DNA from: Gordius sp. MW1
Taxonomy: Eukaryota; Nematomorpha; Gordioida; Gordea; Gordiidae
DNA: 64,000 nt
Direction of reading: 5' to 3'
NCBI GenBank assembly: GCA_964036665.1
Contig: OZ038531.1
Span: forward strand, 9,362,168 to 9,426,167
A program made the translations under genes and the position numbers. The notes under the pieces are model-generated. The model was not told the origin of the DNA, made no database searches, and worked only from the letters and a program-made list of their open reading frames with translations. Shown in pieces: positions 12,251-23,211 of the stretch (the first letter of the stretch is position 1; each line of letters begins with the position of its first letter).

Positions 12251-14810
12251 AGGTGCTAAATTTATTTCATTGGTCAGTACCAAGTGACGGGCTATTAATA
12301 CATATGAGCCAAAAAAACGAAAATAAATTTTATACACATTTTGGCCAATAATCATTTTTTCCATTGGTCAGCAGCCAGGACACGGTAAAAGTGGATATAA
12401 GAACATAAGAGTAAAAAAAACGGAAAAAAAATTTTGATTCACAATTTGGCCAATGGTCATTTTTTTTATCGGTCAGTACCAAGAGACGGTTTATTAATAC
12501 ATATGAGCCAAAAAAACAAAAACAAAATTGATTCACATTTTGGCTAATGGTCATTTTTTTCTAATTGGTCAGAGCCAAAACACGGTAAAAGTGGATTTAA
12601 ATACATAAAGGTAAAAAAAACCGAAAAAAATTTTGATTCACATTTTGGTCAATGGTCATTTTTTTAATTGGTCAGCAGCCAGGACACGGTAAAATTGGGT
12701 ATAAATCTATAAGAGTCAGAAAACGAAAAAAATTTCGATTCACACTTTAGACAATGGTCATTTTTTTCCATTGGTCAGCAGCCAGCGGACGGCCAAAAAG
12801 TCATATTATCAATGGTAGTAACAAAAACAATATATTAATTTAAAAAAAAAAAATTGGCCCTCTCCGGGTATCGAACAAGCAATTAAGAATTTGCCCTCGC
12901 CGGGATTCGAACCCACACCAGTAGAGGCATAGGCTTTTGTAGGGGGGGGGGGCACAGGAACCCATATCAGTAGAGGCAGAGGCTCTTGTAGGGGGGGGGG
13001 GGGAACGGGGTAATTATCAATGTTAACCAAAAAATAACGAAAAAAAAATTTCGATCACTGGCCAATGGTTATTTTTTTCCATTGGTCAGCAGCCAGCGGA
13101 CGGCCAAAAAGCCAATATTATCAATAGTATTAACAAGAACAATATATTAATTAAAATAAAAAATTTGGCCCTCTCCGGGTATCGAACCAGCAATTAAGAA
13201 TTTGCCCTCGCCGGGATTCGAACCCACATCAGTATAGGCAAAGGCTTTTATAGGGGGGGGGGGGCACAGGAACCCATATCAGTAGAGGCATAGGCTCTTG
13301 TAGGGGGGGGGGCACATGGTAATTATCAATGTTAACCAAAAAAAAACGAAAAAAAAAATCGATTCACACTTTGGCCAATGGTCATTTTTTTCCATTGGTC
13401 CAGACTGGACATAAATACATAAGAGTAAAAAAAACGAGAAAAAAAATTTCGATTCACACTTTGGCCAATTTTTTTCCATTGGTAAGCAGCCCGGACGGCC
13501 AAAAAGTCATATTATCAATGGTACAAGAACAATATATTAATTTTAGAAAAAAATTAAAAAAAGTTTGGCCTCCCCGGGATTCGAACCCACATAATTAGAG
13601 GCATTGGCCTTCTTTGTAAGGATATCGTACTCAGGTTGGCTTATTACCTCGACGAAAAGCGTGATATTCGGTGCAAGGCATTCGGTGCGTGACAAGACAT
13701 CGGAAAATGGAAAGTGAGCCCATAAATTGCATAGCAATTCCATTTGGCCCTCTCCGGGTAGCAAACCAACGATTAAGAATTTGCCGTCGCCGGGATTCGA
13801 ACCCACATCAGGAAAGGCATAGGCTTTTGTAGGGGCGGGGGGGGGGGGTACAGGGACCCATATTAGTAAAGGCATAGGCTCTTGTAGGGGAGGGGACAGG
13901 TTGATTATTAATTTTAACCAAAAAAACGAGAGAAAAAAAATTTCGATTCACAATTTGGCCAATTGTTATTTTTTCCATTGGTCAGCAGCCAGCGGACGGC
14001 CAAAAAGCCAATATTATCAATAGTATTAACAAGAACAATATACTATTTTAAAAAAAAAGCAAAAAAAAATTTTTGGCCTCTCCGGGTATTGAACCCACAT
14101 CAGGAGAGGTATAAGCGTTTGTAAGGTGCGGACGCGTTCGGCGTGATATCGGAAAATGGAAAGTGAGCCGATAAATTGCATAGCAATTAAAATATCATTA
14201 AAGCCCGAATCTTGTTATGGTGCCCGCCCAAAAATCTAAATTTAAGGTTCGTTTTTTTATATTTAAACAACATTATCTCCCTTCAAAGTCGCAAAAAACA
14301 AAGTTTTAATTATAAAAATGACTTAATCGCAAAAATTTCTTAAATTTAATTAATAAAATTAAATCGATTCATAGATCAAAAACTCGGGCCTTCGGCCCTC
14401 GTGGGAAGGGGGAAAAGGGGGGGGGGGGGGGGGTTGGGAAGGGGAGGGGGGGAAGGGAAGGGGGGACGACTCACCTATACTCCGTATAAATGTATCATAT
14501 TTGCTATGCAATTTATGGGCGAGAAAAGTGGGAAGGGGCGAGAATGCCTATAGGGGGTATTAAATGCCTAATGATTAATTAATTATTTATACAAATTTTC
14601 CATCACTTTGGCCAGTGGTGATCTTTTTTAATGGTTAGCAGACAGTCAAATAACTAGCCTATAATTATAAGCAAAAAAAATTTCTATTTATTTGGCCAAT
14701 GGTCATTTTTTTCATTGGTCAGTAGCCAGCGGACGGCCAAAAAGTCATATTATCAATGGTATTAACAAGAACAAGATATTAATTTAATTTAAATAAAAAT
14801 TTTGCCCTCT
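12250..14810. repeat. Tandem/dispersed repeat array, forward orientation
   Basis: The sequence repeats blocks built from GATTCACATTTTGGCCAATG, TTTTTTCCATTGGTCAGCAG, AGCGGACGGCCAAAAAG and TATCAATGGTATTAACAAG at irregular spacing, interrupted by G-runs of 8-13. Some units carry a conserved CCGGGATTCGAACCC block. The open frames here are repeat artefacts. The same blocks occur inverted at 15535-16430 and again forward at 17860-19065. Confidence 0.85.
12895..13805 (-). repeat. tRNA-like T-arm / B-box motifs within the array
   Basis: On the - strand GGGTTCGAATCC, identical to the Pol III B-box / tRNA T-loop core, recurs at about 12901-12914, 13213-13224, 13577-13589 and 13792-13803, and again at 18680-18692. 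A second, poorer copy (GGTTCGATACC) lies near 13180 and is followed by a T-run. No full cloverleaf can be drawn: the 5' acceptor and D arm are missing. This suggests decayed tRNA-derived SINEs rather than tRNA genes. Confidence 0.6.
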
Positions 14811-15277
14811 CCTGGGATTGAACACGCTCCAGGTCAGAAAGCTGGGGCAAATAACTTGGTGGACAACGGACGGACGGACACCAAAAAACGAGCCCATAAA
14901 TTGCATAGCAATTAATACAAAAGTATCCAGGAATGTAATCTTTTGGCTAAATAAATTTCAGCACCTATGTTCAAATGCGTTTTTAATTAAAATGTCTCTG
15001 CCTACCTGTTTTTTTATTTTTAATTGCTATGCAATTTATGGGCTCGTTTTTTGGTGTCCGTCCGTCCGTCCGTTGTCCGTCCCTCCGTTGTCCGTCCCTT
15101 ACCCTATCTATTTGCATTGGGTATATTAGGTTATCGCTTTTTTAAATTAATGCATGAGAAAGAGGTGCCCCACCCCTCATCTCTATCTCCCTCGCTGTGT
15201 TATTTTTTAAATTAATGCATAAGAGGTGCCCCACCCCTCATCTCTATCTCCCTCGGTGTGTTATATATAAGATTTGT

Positions 15278-15535
15278 TAAATTATCTATTATATAATAAA
15301 CATAAATAAAAGTTGTTTACTTTTAATTGCTATGCAATTTAACTAGTTATATAATAAACATAAATAAAAGTTGTTTACTTTTAATTGCTATGCAATTTAA
15401 CTAGTTTTTGTTATATAATAAACATAGATAAAAGTTGTTTACTTTTAATGCTATGCAATTTAACTAGTTATATAATAAACATAAATAAAAGTTGTTTACT
15501 TTTTAATTGCTATGCAATTTAACTAGTTTTGGGGT
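15278..15535. repeat. Tandem array of about 60-bp units
   Basis: About four successive units containing ATAATAAACATAAATAAAAG, TTGTTTACTTTTAATTGC and TATGCAATTTAACTAG; one more unit lies at 15757-15817. The palindromic word AATTGCTATGCAATTTA also occurs singly at many sites (14180, 14510, 14905, 16720, 19175). Confidence 0.85.
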
Positions 15536-16512
15536 TAGAATCCCGGAGTTTTTTTTGACTCTTATGATTGTTCTTGTTACTATCATTGATAATAAGAATT
15601 TTTGGCCGTCCGCTGGCTGCTGACCAATGAAAAAAATGACCATTGGCCAAAATGTGAATCGAAATTATTTTTTTTGTTTTTTTTGACTATTATGATTGTT
15701 CCTGTTTCTACCATTGCTATTATGACTTTTTGGCCGTCCGCTGGCTGCTGACCAATGTTATATAATAAACATAAATAAAAGTTGTTTACTTTTAATTGCT
15801 ATGCAATTTAACTAGTTTTTGGGTTAGAATCCCTGAGTTTTTTTGATTCTTATGATTGTTCTTGTTACTATCATTGATAATAAGACTTTTTGGCAGTCCG
15901 TTGGCTGCTGACCAATGAAAAAAATGACCATTGGCCAAAATGTGAATCCGAGTTTATTTTTTCGTTTTTTTTTTGACTATTATGATTGTTCCTGTTACTA
16001 CCATTGCTATTATGACTTTTTGGCCGTCCGCTGGCTCCTGACCGATGGAAAAAATGACCATTGGCCAAAATGTGAATCGAAATTATTTTTTTCGTTTTTT
16101 TTACTATTATGATTGTTCCTGTTCCTACCATGGCTATTATGACTTTTTGGCCGTCCGCTGGCTGCTGACCAATGGAAAAAATGACCATTGGCCAAAATGT
16201 GATTCGAAAATTTTTTTTTCGTTTTTTTTTACTCTTATGAATTTATATCCATTTTTACCGTGTGCTGGCTGCGACCAATGGAAAAAAATGACCATTGGCC
16301 AAAGTGAGCATCAAAATTTTTTTTTCCGTTTTTTTGGCTATCATTGACTTATAGAGAATCTGTTGGTACTGACCAATAGAGAAAAAGTGACCATTGGCCA
16401 AATTTTTGATTTTTTTTGATTAAAAATTGTTCAAATTCAACAAAAAATTTCTCCCAACAATTCTGCAAATTCTTAACATTGTGTTGTTTTATAATATAAT
16501 GTTTGTTAGACC
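15535..16512. repeat. Left arm of about 1-kb inverted duplication
   Basis: This block (GACTCTTATGATTGTTCTTG ... AATATAATGTTTGTTA) is matched in reverse order and complement by 18078-19065. It contains reversed copies of the GGCCAATGG units. The separating DNA, about 1.56 kb, has no gene. Confidence 0.75.
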
Positions 16513-18077
16513 CATAATCACTAAAGGCCATAAAAACTAATGTAATACGCAACTAGATGCAAACACTAAATCTAACCCTAACCCTTGCCTATATTACATT
16601 TTGCCTTTATTACATTTTGCCTATAATGGAAAATTTGTATAAATAATTAATTAATCATTAGGCATTTAATACCCCCCTATAGGCATTCTCGCCCCTTCCC
16701 ACCTTTCTCGCCCATAAATTGCATAGCAAATATGATACATTTATACGAAGTACAGATGAGTCGTCCCCCCTTCCCTTCCCCTCTTCCCTTCCCTTTGGCT
16801 GCAACTTCAATTAATACTTTTTAAGCCGCCTTTCTAATTCGCCAATTGAGTTTGTGAATATTCTATAGTTAGTAGTTGTGATCAATAATATATACGCGAG
16901 CGTAGCCTAGATTCAAATTAAAGGGGGGCAATAACGATTTAGTAAGAGGCAAAATGTTCATATTTTTGAATTATAGTCTAAACTATATTAAATTTAAAAA
17001 AAATTGGATTTAGAGGAGGCAGCCGCCATGGGCGTAGCCAAGGAGGGCTGATAAGTTGGCCCGCATGTTTTGTGCCGATTCATTCCTTTAAGGGGCGAGG
17101 GGGTGGAGCGCAATCGATCAAAAAGCTATGCCCCGCCCCCCCCCCCCCGAAGGGTGGGTATTAATAGTACTGCTGCTGCACTTTGAGGGAGGTTGTGTGT
17201 GTGGTGGCGGATTAGATTAACCTTGGCAATGAATTCGTTTTATGAGCGCTTGCGCTACGCATTTTTGTCACTCACTGCCCCACAATTTTAGTGACATCAA
17301 ATATCCGCGGTAAATTTCTGATGTAAAAAAATCTTTGGGATCGTGTGTAAGTCGAGTGGGGGTAAGGTTTATATAGCCATTTTTTACATATGTGACATTT
17401 AACATCGAGTCATCGACTACACTTGGCTATAGACTTGGTTGCTGCTTACAAACGAGCCAGAACATAAATAAGAGCTCAGTAATTAGTAAAACTTTTTTAT
17501 ATAAAAATTCATAAATAATCTTAAAAGTCGTCCCCATTAAATTTCGCAGCCGATGGCACTAGAATTTATATGCAGCTCTACATATTGTTTTCAAGTATAA
17601 TAATTTTATCAAAATATTTTTATAACAAATTTGTTATACCTTTGTTAGAATATAGCTAATATTTAATTTTATCTCCCTTAAAAAACTTAGGAAGAACGTC
17701 TAGCGAGGTTGTGAGGCGATAACTCACTTCTATTAAAATTCGTGATTTGTGACTATTTGTGTCTCTTACTTGACTAATTAAAATTCCTTTCATACCAAGA
17801 ATTAACAAATAAATAGTAATTTAGAGCGTAATAATATTTTTATTTTACAAAAAGATACACTGTTATTTTTTTCATTGGTCAGTAGCCAGCGGACGGCCAA
17901 AAAGTCATATAATCAATGGTATTAACAAGAACAATATATTAATTTAATTTAAAAAAAATCCTCATAACATATGAAAGAGTTAAGATAAGAGTATAGTGAA
18001 ATGCAGTAAATTAATAAATGGGGTAAATCACTAAGTTTAAAAACGAGTATATGTGCCAAAATTCAAAAATATTTAAA
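16513..18077. other. Spacer between inverted arms, no gene
   Basis: No coding exon seen. It holds the right arm of the 14395-16800 foldback, GCGTAGCC-type MITE fragments near 16897 and 17029, and a C-run near 17140. One forward GGTCAGTAGCCAGCGGACGG unit lies at 17876. Confidence 0.5.
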
Positions 18078-19065
18078 ATTAGGCGTGTAACAAACATTAT
18101 ATTATAAAACATCACAATGTTAAGATTTTGCAGAATTGTTGGGAGAAATTTTTTGTTGAATTTGAACAATTTTTAATTAAAAAAATCAGAACAAAATTTT
18201 AACAGCAATAGAAGATTTTTGGATTCACATTATGGCCAATGGTCATTTTTTTCCTTTGGTCAGCAGCCAGGACACGTTAAAAGTCGATATAAATACATAA
18301 GAGTCAAAAAAAAAATTCGATTTACACTTTGGCCAGTGGTCATTTTTTTCATTGGTCAGTACCAAGAGACAGTCTATTAATATATAAGAGCTAAAAAACG
18401 AAAAAAAATTTTCGATTAACATTTTGGCCAATGGTCATTTTTTTCCATTGGTTAGCAGCCACCAGACGGCCAAAAAGCCATATTATGAATGGTATTAACA
18501 GGAACAATCATAAGAGTCAAAAAAAACGTAAAAAAAAACTTTCGATTCACATTTTGGCCAATGGTCATTTCTTTTATTAGTCAGCAGCCAACGGACGGCC
18601 AAAAAGTCTTATTATCAATGGTATTAACAAGAACAATATATTAATTTACAAAAAAAATAAAAAAAAATTTGGTCTCTCCGGGATTCGAACCCACATCAGG
18701 AGAGGCATAGGCTTTTGTAGGGGGGGGGGGCACAGGGACCCATATCAGTAGAGGCATAGGCCCTACTAGGGGAGGGCATAGGTTAATTATTTATTTTAAC
18801 AATGAAAACGAAAAAAATAATTTCGATTCACATTTTGGCCAATGGTCATTTTTTTCCATTGGTCAGCAGCCAGCGGACGGCCAAAAAGTCATAATAGCAA
18901 TGGTAGTAACAGGAACAATCATAATAGTCAAAAAAACGAAAAAAAACGTGGATTCACATTTTGGCCAATGGTCATTTTTTTCATTGGTCAGCACCCAACG
19001 GACGGCCAAAAGTCTTATTATCAATGGTAGTAACAAGAACAATCATAAGAGTCAAAAAAAACTCA
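18078..19065. repeat. Right arm of about 1-kb inverted duplication
   Basis: Reverse complement of 15535-16512, beginning AACATTATATTATAAAACA and ending with AACAATCATAAGAGTC. The right arm carries an extra tRNA-like T-arm unit (18680-18692) and a G-run absent from the left arm. Confidence 0.75.
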
Positions 19066-19471
19066 CCCAAAAACTAGCTAAATTAACAAAAATTAAAAAA
19101 ACAACGTGACAAGACATTCGGTGCAAGACAACGCAAGACACCGAACAGCGTTACAAACAAAATGGAAAGCGAGCCCATAAATTGCATAGCAATTAACAAT
19201 TAATACAAGCGCGTTAAGAGTCCGCAAATCAGAAAATATCAAAACAGTTTTTTTTGCAATCTCAATCTTAAGCTAACCTTTTATATAAATTTTAAATAAA
19301 GAGCATTTTATATTTGAGAGTAATTACATGTTAAAGTTAGGGAGGCAATTTATTTTATTTAAAAAATTGTCTAGCTAAATTTTAAAAATTATTTTTGTTA
19401 TGGTGGCCAAGAAGACCAGGATTTTGACCTTGGGAAATATTGGCCCGTTCGGCCAACCCCTAGCTAAGTAG

Positions 19472-21501
19472 TAGAGGTGGGCGCGGGCCGTGAAATTACG
19501 CTCACGGCGTGAATGTGAAGAAAGTTTAAATTATTAGGCGTGACTGGGCGTGACGGGCCTTTCCAAAATTTTCCCCGTGCGTGAGTGGGCGTGAACTAGA
19601 GAACTGCACGGGTGACCCGAGACCCGACCCGGACCCGACTTGACTTCGGGTCGGGTTCGGGCAGAAAATTTGAAAATGATTTCGGGTCGGGTCGGGTCGG
19701 GTCCGGGTAGAAAATTTGAAAATGCTTTTGGGTGGGGTCGGGTCCGGGTAGAAAATTTGAAAATACTTTCGGGTCGGGTCAAATTTATAGAGTCGGGTCC
19801 AAGGTTTATACATTGTAAAAAACACGCGAGACCTATTTTTTTAATTAATGTTAATTGCTAAGCAAAGAGTGTTTTTTAATATCGAAATGTACAACTAATT
19901 TGGATCATTCATTCATTTAATTCTCTTCCTTTTTTTTTAAATTTTAAAACTCCTAACTCTGAAGTGCTAGCTAATTCTCATCACTAATTCAAACTACATA
20001 AATTACTCCTGTTTTTAATTTGACTATTAAAAGGTAAATTATTTCAATAAAGTTATATTTTAAATTTTTTTAGTGTTAACCGGGAAGTTTTAGCTAATCC
20101 TCATCGTTAATATAAATTACATTTAATACATATTTAAAAGTTAACTTAAAAGTAAGTTATAATTTTATATAGTTTCATTTGCAAATTTATAATTATATAA
20201 TATTTTTTTTTATAACAACTCATAATTATTTTTAAGTTTCATATCAAATGAATTTATCTTAAAATGCACTTCAAACTTAAAACATTTGAACAATCACTTA
20301 AATTTCATCATATTTACTATATTGATCATAATCAGCTATAATAATGGTTTCATAATAACAATAAATGGATGTTAAATAGTTTTCTCAAGTCCCCGACCCT
20401 ACTCGAAAAATTTTAAAAACAAATTAATTTCGAGCGCGAAAATTGCTAAACACCATGATGATTTGTATTTTTTAAAGGGGATGGTGAAAAAAAAAACTCA
20501 TATTTATTTATCTATATTTAGTCCTAATATCAAGTAAACTGCTCCTGGGTTCGGGTAGAAAATTTAAAAATGTCGGGTAGGGTCGGGTCCGGGTAGAAAA
20601 TTTGAAAATGATTTCGGGTCGGGTCCGGGTAGAAAATTCGAGAATGATTTCGGGTCGGGTTCGGGTTGAAAAAAAGTGACTTTGCAGTTAGCGTGAACAC
20701 AAATTTCCATAAATCACGTAAATATTAATTTTGAAAATCGTTTTTTATTAATATAAATTTGCCGATTTATAATTTTAAAATATATATATATTATTTATTA
20801 TTTAATTTAATTTAGTTTTTTTTTTTAAAAATATTAGTTTTTGAAAACAAAAAATCTTTCGCATTTTATAAACAACATCCGAGTGAACCTATTTTTACTT
20901 TTGCTAGCTTTTTCTTTTAAAATTTATATGTTCAAATCAAATTTATCAACAAGCTTATTTACATGTATATAGTGATCTTCTTTCAAGTATTTTATTATTA
21001 TATATATTATTTTACAATGAAAATGTAATTCTTCGCATTAAATTATAAATTTTAGTATTTACAAATGTCATTGAAAGTTTTTACTTTTTATTATTTGTAA
21101 TAAATGCTTTAATGTAATATATGAGTAGTGAAGGAGTAGAATTTATAATATTATATTAATATATAATTTCTTTATTAACAGTTATACTAAAAAAACATGG
21201 ATATTATCTTTTTTTAAATAAAAATTTCGATTTATAAAGTGTAATTATTTTTTGTTATGGAATTATAGAAATAAATAGAATAAATTCAAAAGTGTATAAT
21301 TATAGGTTACCAATTTTGAAAAATTTAAAAACACCGTGAATTTTGGGGCGTGACGTGCGTGAATCAAAATATTGCCTTTCGTGAGCGGGCGGGTCGGGTC
21401 AAAAAATTTTTAGTGGTAAGCGTGAGTGGGCGTGAATTTTTTTTAATACCACCGTGAGTGGGCGGGCCGTGAATAAAAAATTAGGCCCGCGCCCACCTCT
21501 A
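19472..21501. mobile_element. Non-autonomous hAT element (outer)
   Basis: Begins TAGAGGTGGGCGCGGGCC at 19472 and ends GGCCCGCGCCCACCTCTA at 21501. It is flanked by a perfect 8-bp target duplication CTAAGTAG (19464-19471 and 21502-21509), the hallmark length for hAT transposition. The termini also match the hAT pattern YAGNGNTGGG. There is no transposase. A second hAT element is inserted inside it. Confidence 0.9.
19597..20690. mobile_element. hAT-type element nested in the outer hAT element
   Basis: Left end TAGAGAACTGCACGGG, right end CTTTGCAGTTA. Flanked by a perfect 8-bp duplication GCGTGAAC (19589-19596 and 20691-20698) that is part of the outer element, so this insertion is younger. Both ends carry direct arrays of a unit of about 35-45 bp: TCGGGTCGGGTCCGGGTAG followed by AAAATTTGAAAATGATT. 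The G-tracts meet the four-GGG G-quadruplex pattern. Confidence 0.85.
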
Positions 21502-21603
21502 CTAAGTAGCTTGCATATTAAGGTGTTTCAAATTCCAATTTTATAGCATTTTATGGTAAAGATTTGAATGCTCTTAACGTCAATTTTTTTGATTAATGTA
21601 GAG

Positions 21604-22301
21604 CAGTGATTCTTAACCTGGGGGTCGCGACCCCCTAGGGGGTCGCGAGAAGTTTGCCGAAATTTTTTTTTTAATAAAATAAAAATATTCAGAAAAGCTT
21701 TACCAAAAATACTCACCAGGGGATTCGAACTCATTGCCTTAAGATTCATTATTAGAATTAATAAATGATTATAATTTAAAATCTTTGGTTAAAACTAAAA
21801 ATTTGCCGCAATTTTGGATCCAATTCGTGCAAAATATCCTCCATTATTTTCAGCAGCAATTCAAAATTTGCTGCCTTTCGCTAGTACATATTTGTGTGAA
21901 AAAGGTTTCTCTACTATGGTGGATATAAAAACTAAAAAACGCAATCGATTGCGACCATAATTCCTGCATGAGGATAGCATTACAATCAATTGAACCAAGA
22001 ATTAACAAATTAGCTAAAAATGTTCAGCAACAGAAATCTCATTAAATATATTTCCGAATGCATATATTTTTTATTTTAAACATTGTTTTTATGTTATTAT
22101 TATTTCATTATCTATTTAAATTTTAAATAGATAATGAAATAATAAAGTTGTGTTTTATGTTTATTATATAATAAAATGAAAAAATAATAGAAAATCAATA
22201 TATTATAGATAATATAACAAATATAAATTATTAATGGGGGGCCGCAAACAAATTATAAAATGTTTGGGGGGCCGCGTGTATAAAAAGGTTAAGAACCACT
22301 G
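21604..22301. mobile_element. Decayed hAT-Charlie-type transposon
   Basis: Ends CAGTGATTCTTAACCTGGGG (left) and AAGGTTAAGAACCACTG (right), the inverted repeat typical of Charlie-type hAT elements. It encloses a fragment of hAT transposase on +. No intact target duplication was found, consistent with age. Confidence 0.75.
21850..22045 (+). pseudogene. hAT transposase C-terminal fragment (ZBED5/FAM200-like)
   Basis: Reading + gives [20 protein letters not shown] then KKRNRL in one frame and, after a frameshift and stop, LQSIEPRINKLAKNVQQQ in another. This is the dimerisation region of Charlie-type hAT transposases. The frameshift shows it is dead. Confidence 0.8.
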
Positions 22302-22397
22302 TTTTAGGCAACTAAACTATAAAATTTTAACTCGTTTAATTTATAGTCAAAAACAAATTTCAAATTTTGGCCAAGGGCGGCCCGCCTTGGCTAGGCG

Positions 22398-23010
22398 TAG
22401 AGCCCTGCACGGGCCGCCCGAAGCCCGGCCCGAGCTCGACCCGGCCTGATCGGGTTCTGGGCTGGGCTTGGGTAGAAACTAATCGGGCCTCGGGTCGGGC
22501 CGCACCAAATTAATCATTTATAAAATAGGATACAAATAAACTCAACTCGATATTAAATAATTATCTTCGCACAGCGTATATTATATAGCTTCTAAAATTC
22601 AGCCTTTTTCCCTTGTCTATTATAATGTATAACTGACCTGAGTTGCAAATCTTATTATAGTATATAAATAGAATCATAGTAGATGTTAAAACTGCAGAAA
22701 TAAGAAAGTAAATATTTCAAAAAAAGTTTTATTTGGAACTGTTTAAAATATATTTCATAAAGTTAAATTTCAGAAGAAATTGTAACGAGTGAAAACGGAT
22801 TTTTTAATTCGAACTTATCCTAATTCTAAATTACGAGTAAATGCATATCTAGATGATGAAATTTTTAATATAATTTTTCAAAAACTTTATTTGGACGGGT
22901 CGGGCTCGGGTCGGGCCAAAAATAAAAAAAGTCTTTCTGGCTCGGGCCGGGCAAAATGAAAATTGAGAAGTCGGGTTCGGGCAGAAGAAATTTCATTTTG
23001 CAGGGCTCTA
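22398..23010. mobile_element. hAT-type MITE with TAGAGCCCTGCA ends
   Basis: TAGAGCCCTGCACGGGC at the left and TGCAGGGCTCTA at the right form the inverted repeat. Flanks GCTAGGCG and GCTACGCA match at 6 of 8 positions, a plausible diverged target duplication. Internally there are short CGGGTCGGGC-type repeats at both ends. It has no transposase. Confidence 0.7.
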
Positions 23011-23211
23011 GCTACGCACCTGAAGTTACTGAATTCCAGGATAACAATCGTCTGCTTTTTACTCCAGTATAAAAATCTTCTGCTTTTCTTAACATATATC
23101 AGGGCATATTGCCGAACTTCAATATAATATCGTCTAAACGACACATTCTCCAACTAGGACTCGTATACTATAGAGGGATATAAGTTAATTTCTATTTTTT
23201 ACTTAGATAAT

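Larger units (their letters stand above)
14395..16800. mobile_element. Foldback element, about 2.4 kb
   Basis: Left arm 14395-14610 (G/A-rich lead-in, then GTATAAATGTATCATATTTG, GGGCGAGAA, CTATAGGGGGTATTAAATG) is found inverted at 16625-16800. Inside, 14860-14925 (GGACGGACACCAAAAAACG, GCCCATAAATTGC) is inverted at 15020-15080. The interior carries the 63-bp tandem array and part of the reversed GGCCAATGG array. No transposase is seen, and I did not find convincing target duplications. Confidence 0.65.

Noticed and set aside
13570..13640. Functional tRNA gene on -
   Set aside because: The T-arm core is perfect but no matching 5' acceptor strand, D arm or anticodon stem could be drawn.
13543..13875. 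110-residue - frame and neighbouring Pro-rich frames at 12.8-13.9 kb
   Set aside because: Pro and Gly content comes from G/C homopolymers inside tandem repeats; frames shift between units and there is no conserved domain.
15871..16347. Overlapping frames of about 100 residues on both strands
   Set aside because: Both strands are open because the DNA is a low-complexity tandem array; the repeats, not selection, keep them open.
12250..19065. CRISPR-like array
   Set aside because: Units vary in length and spacing, spacers are not unique, there are no cas genes, and the setting is a eukaryotic genome.
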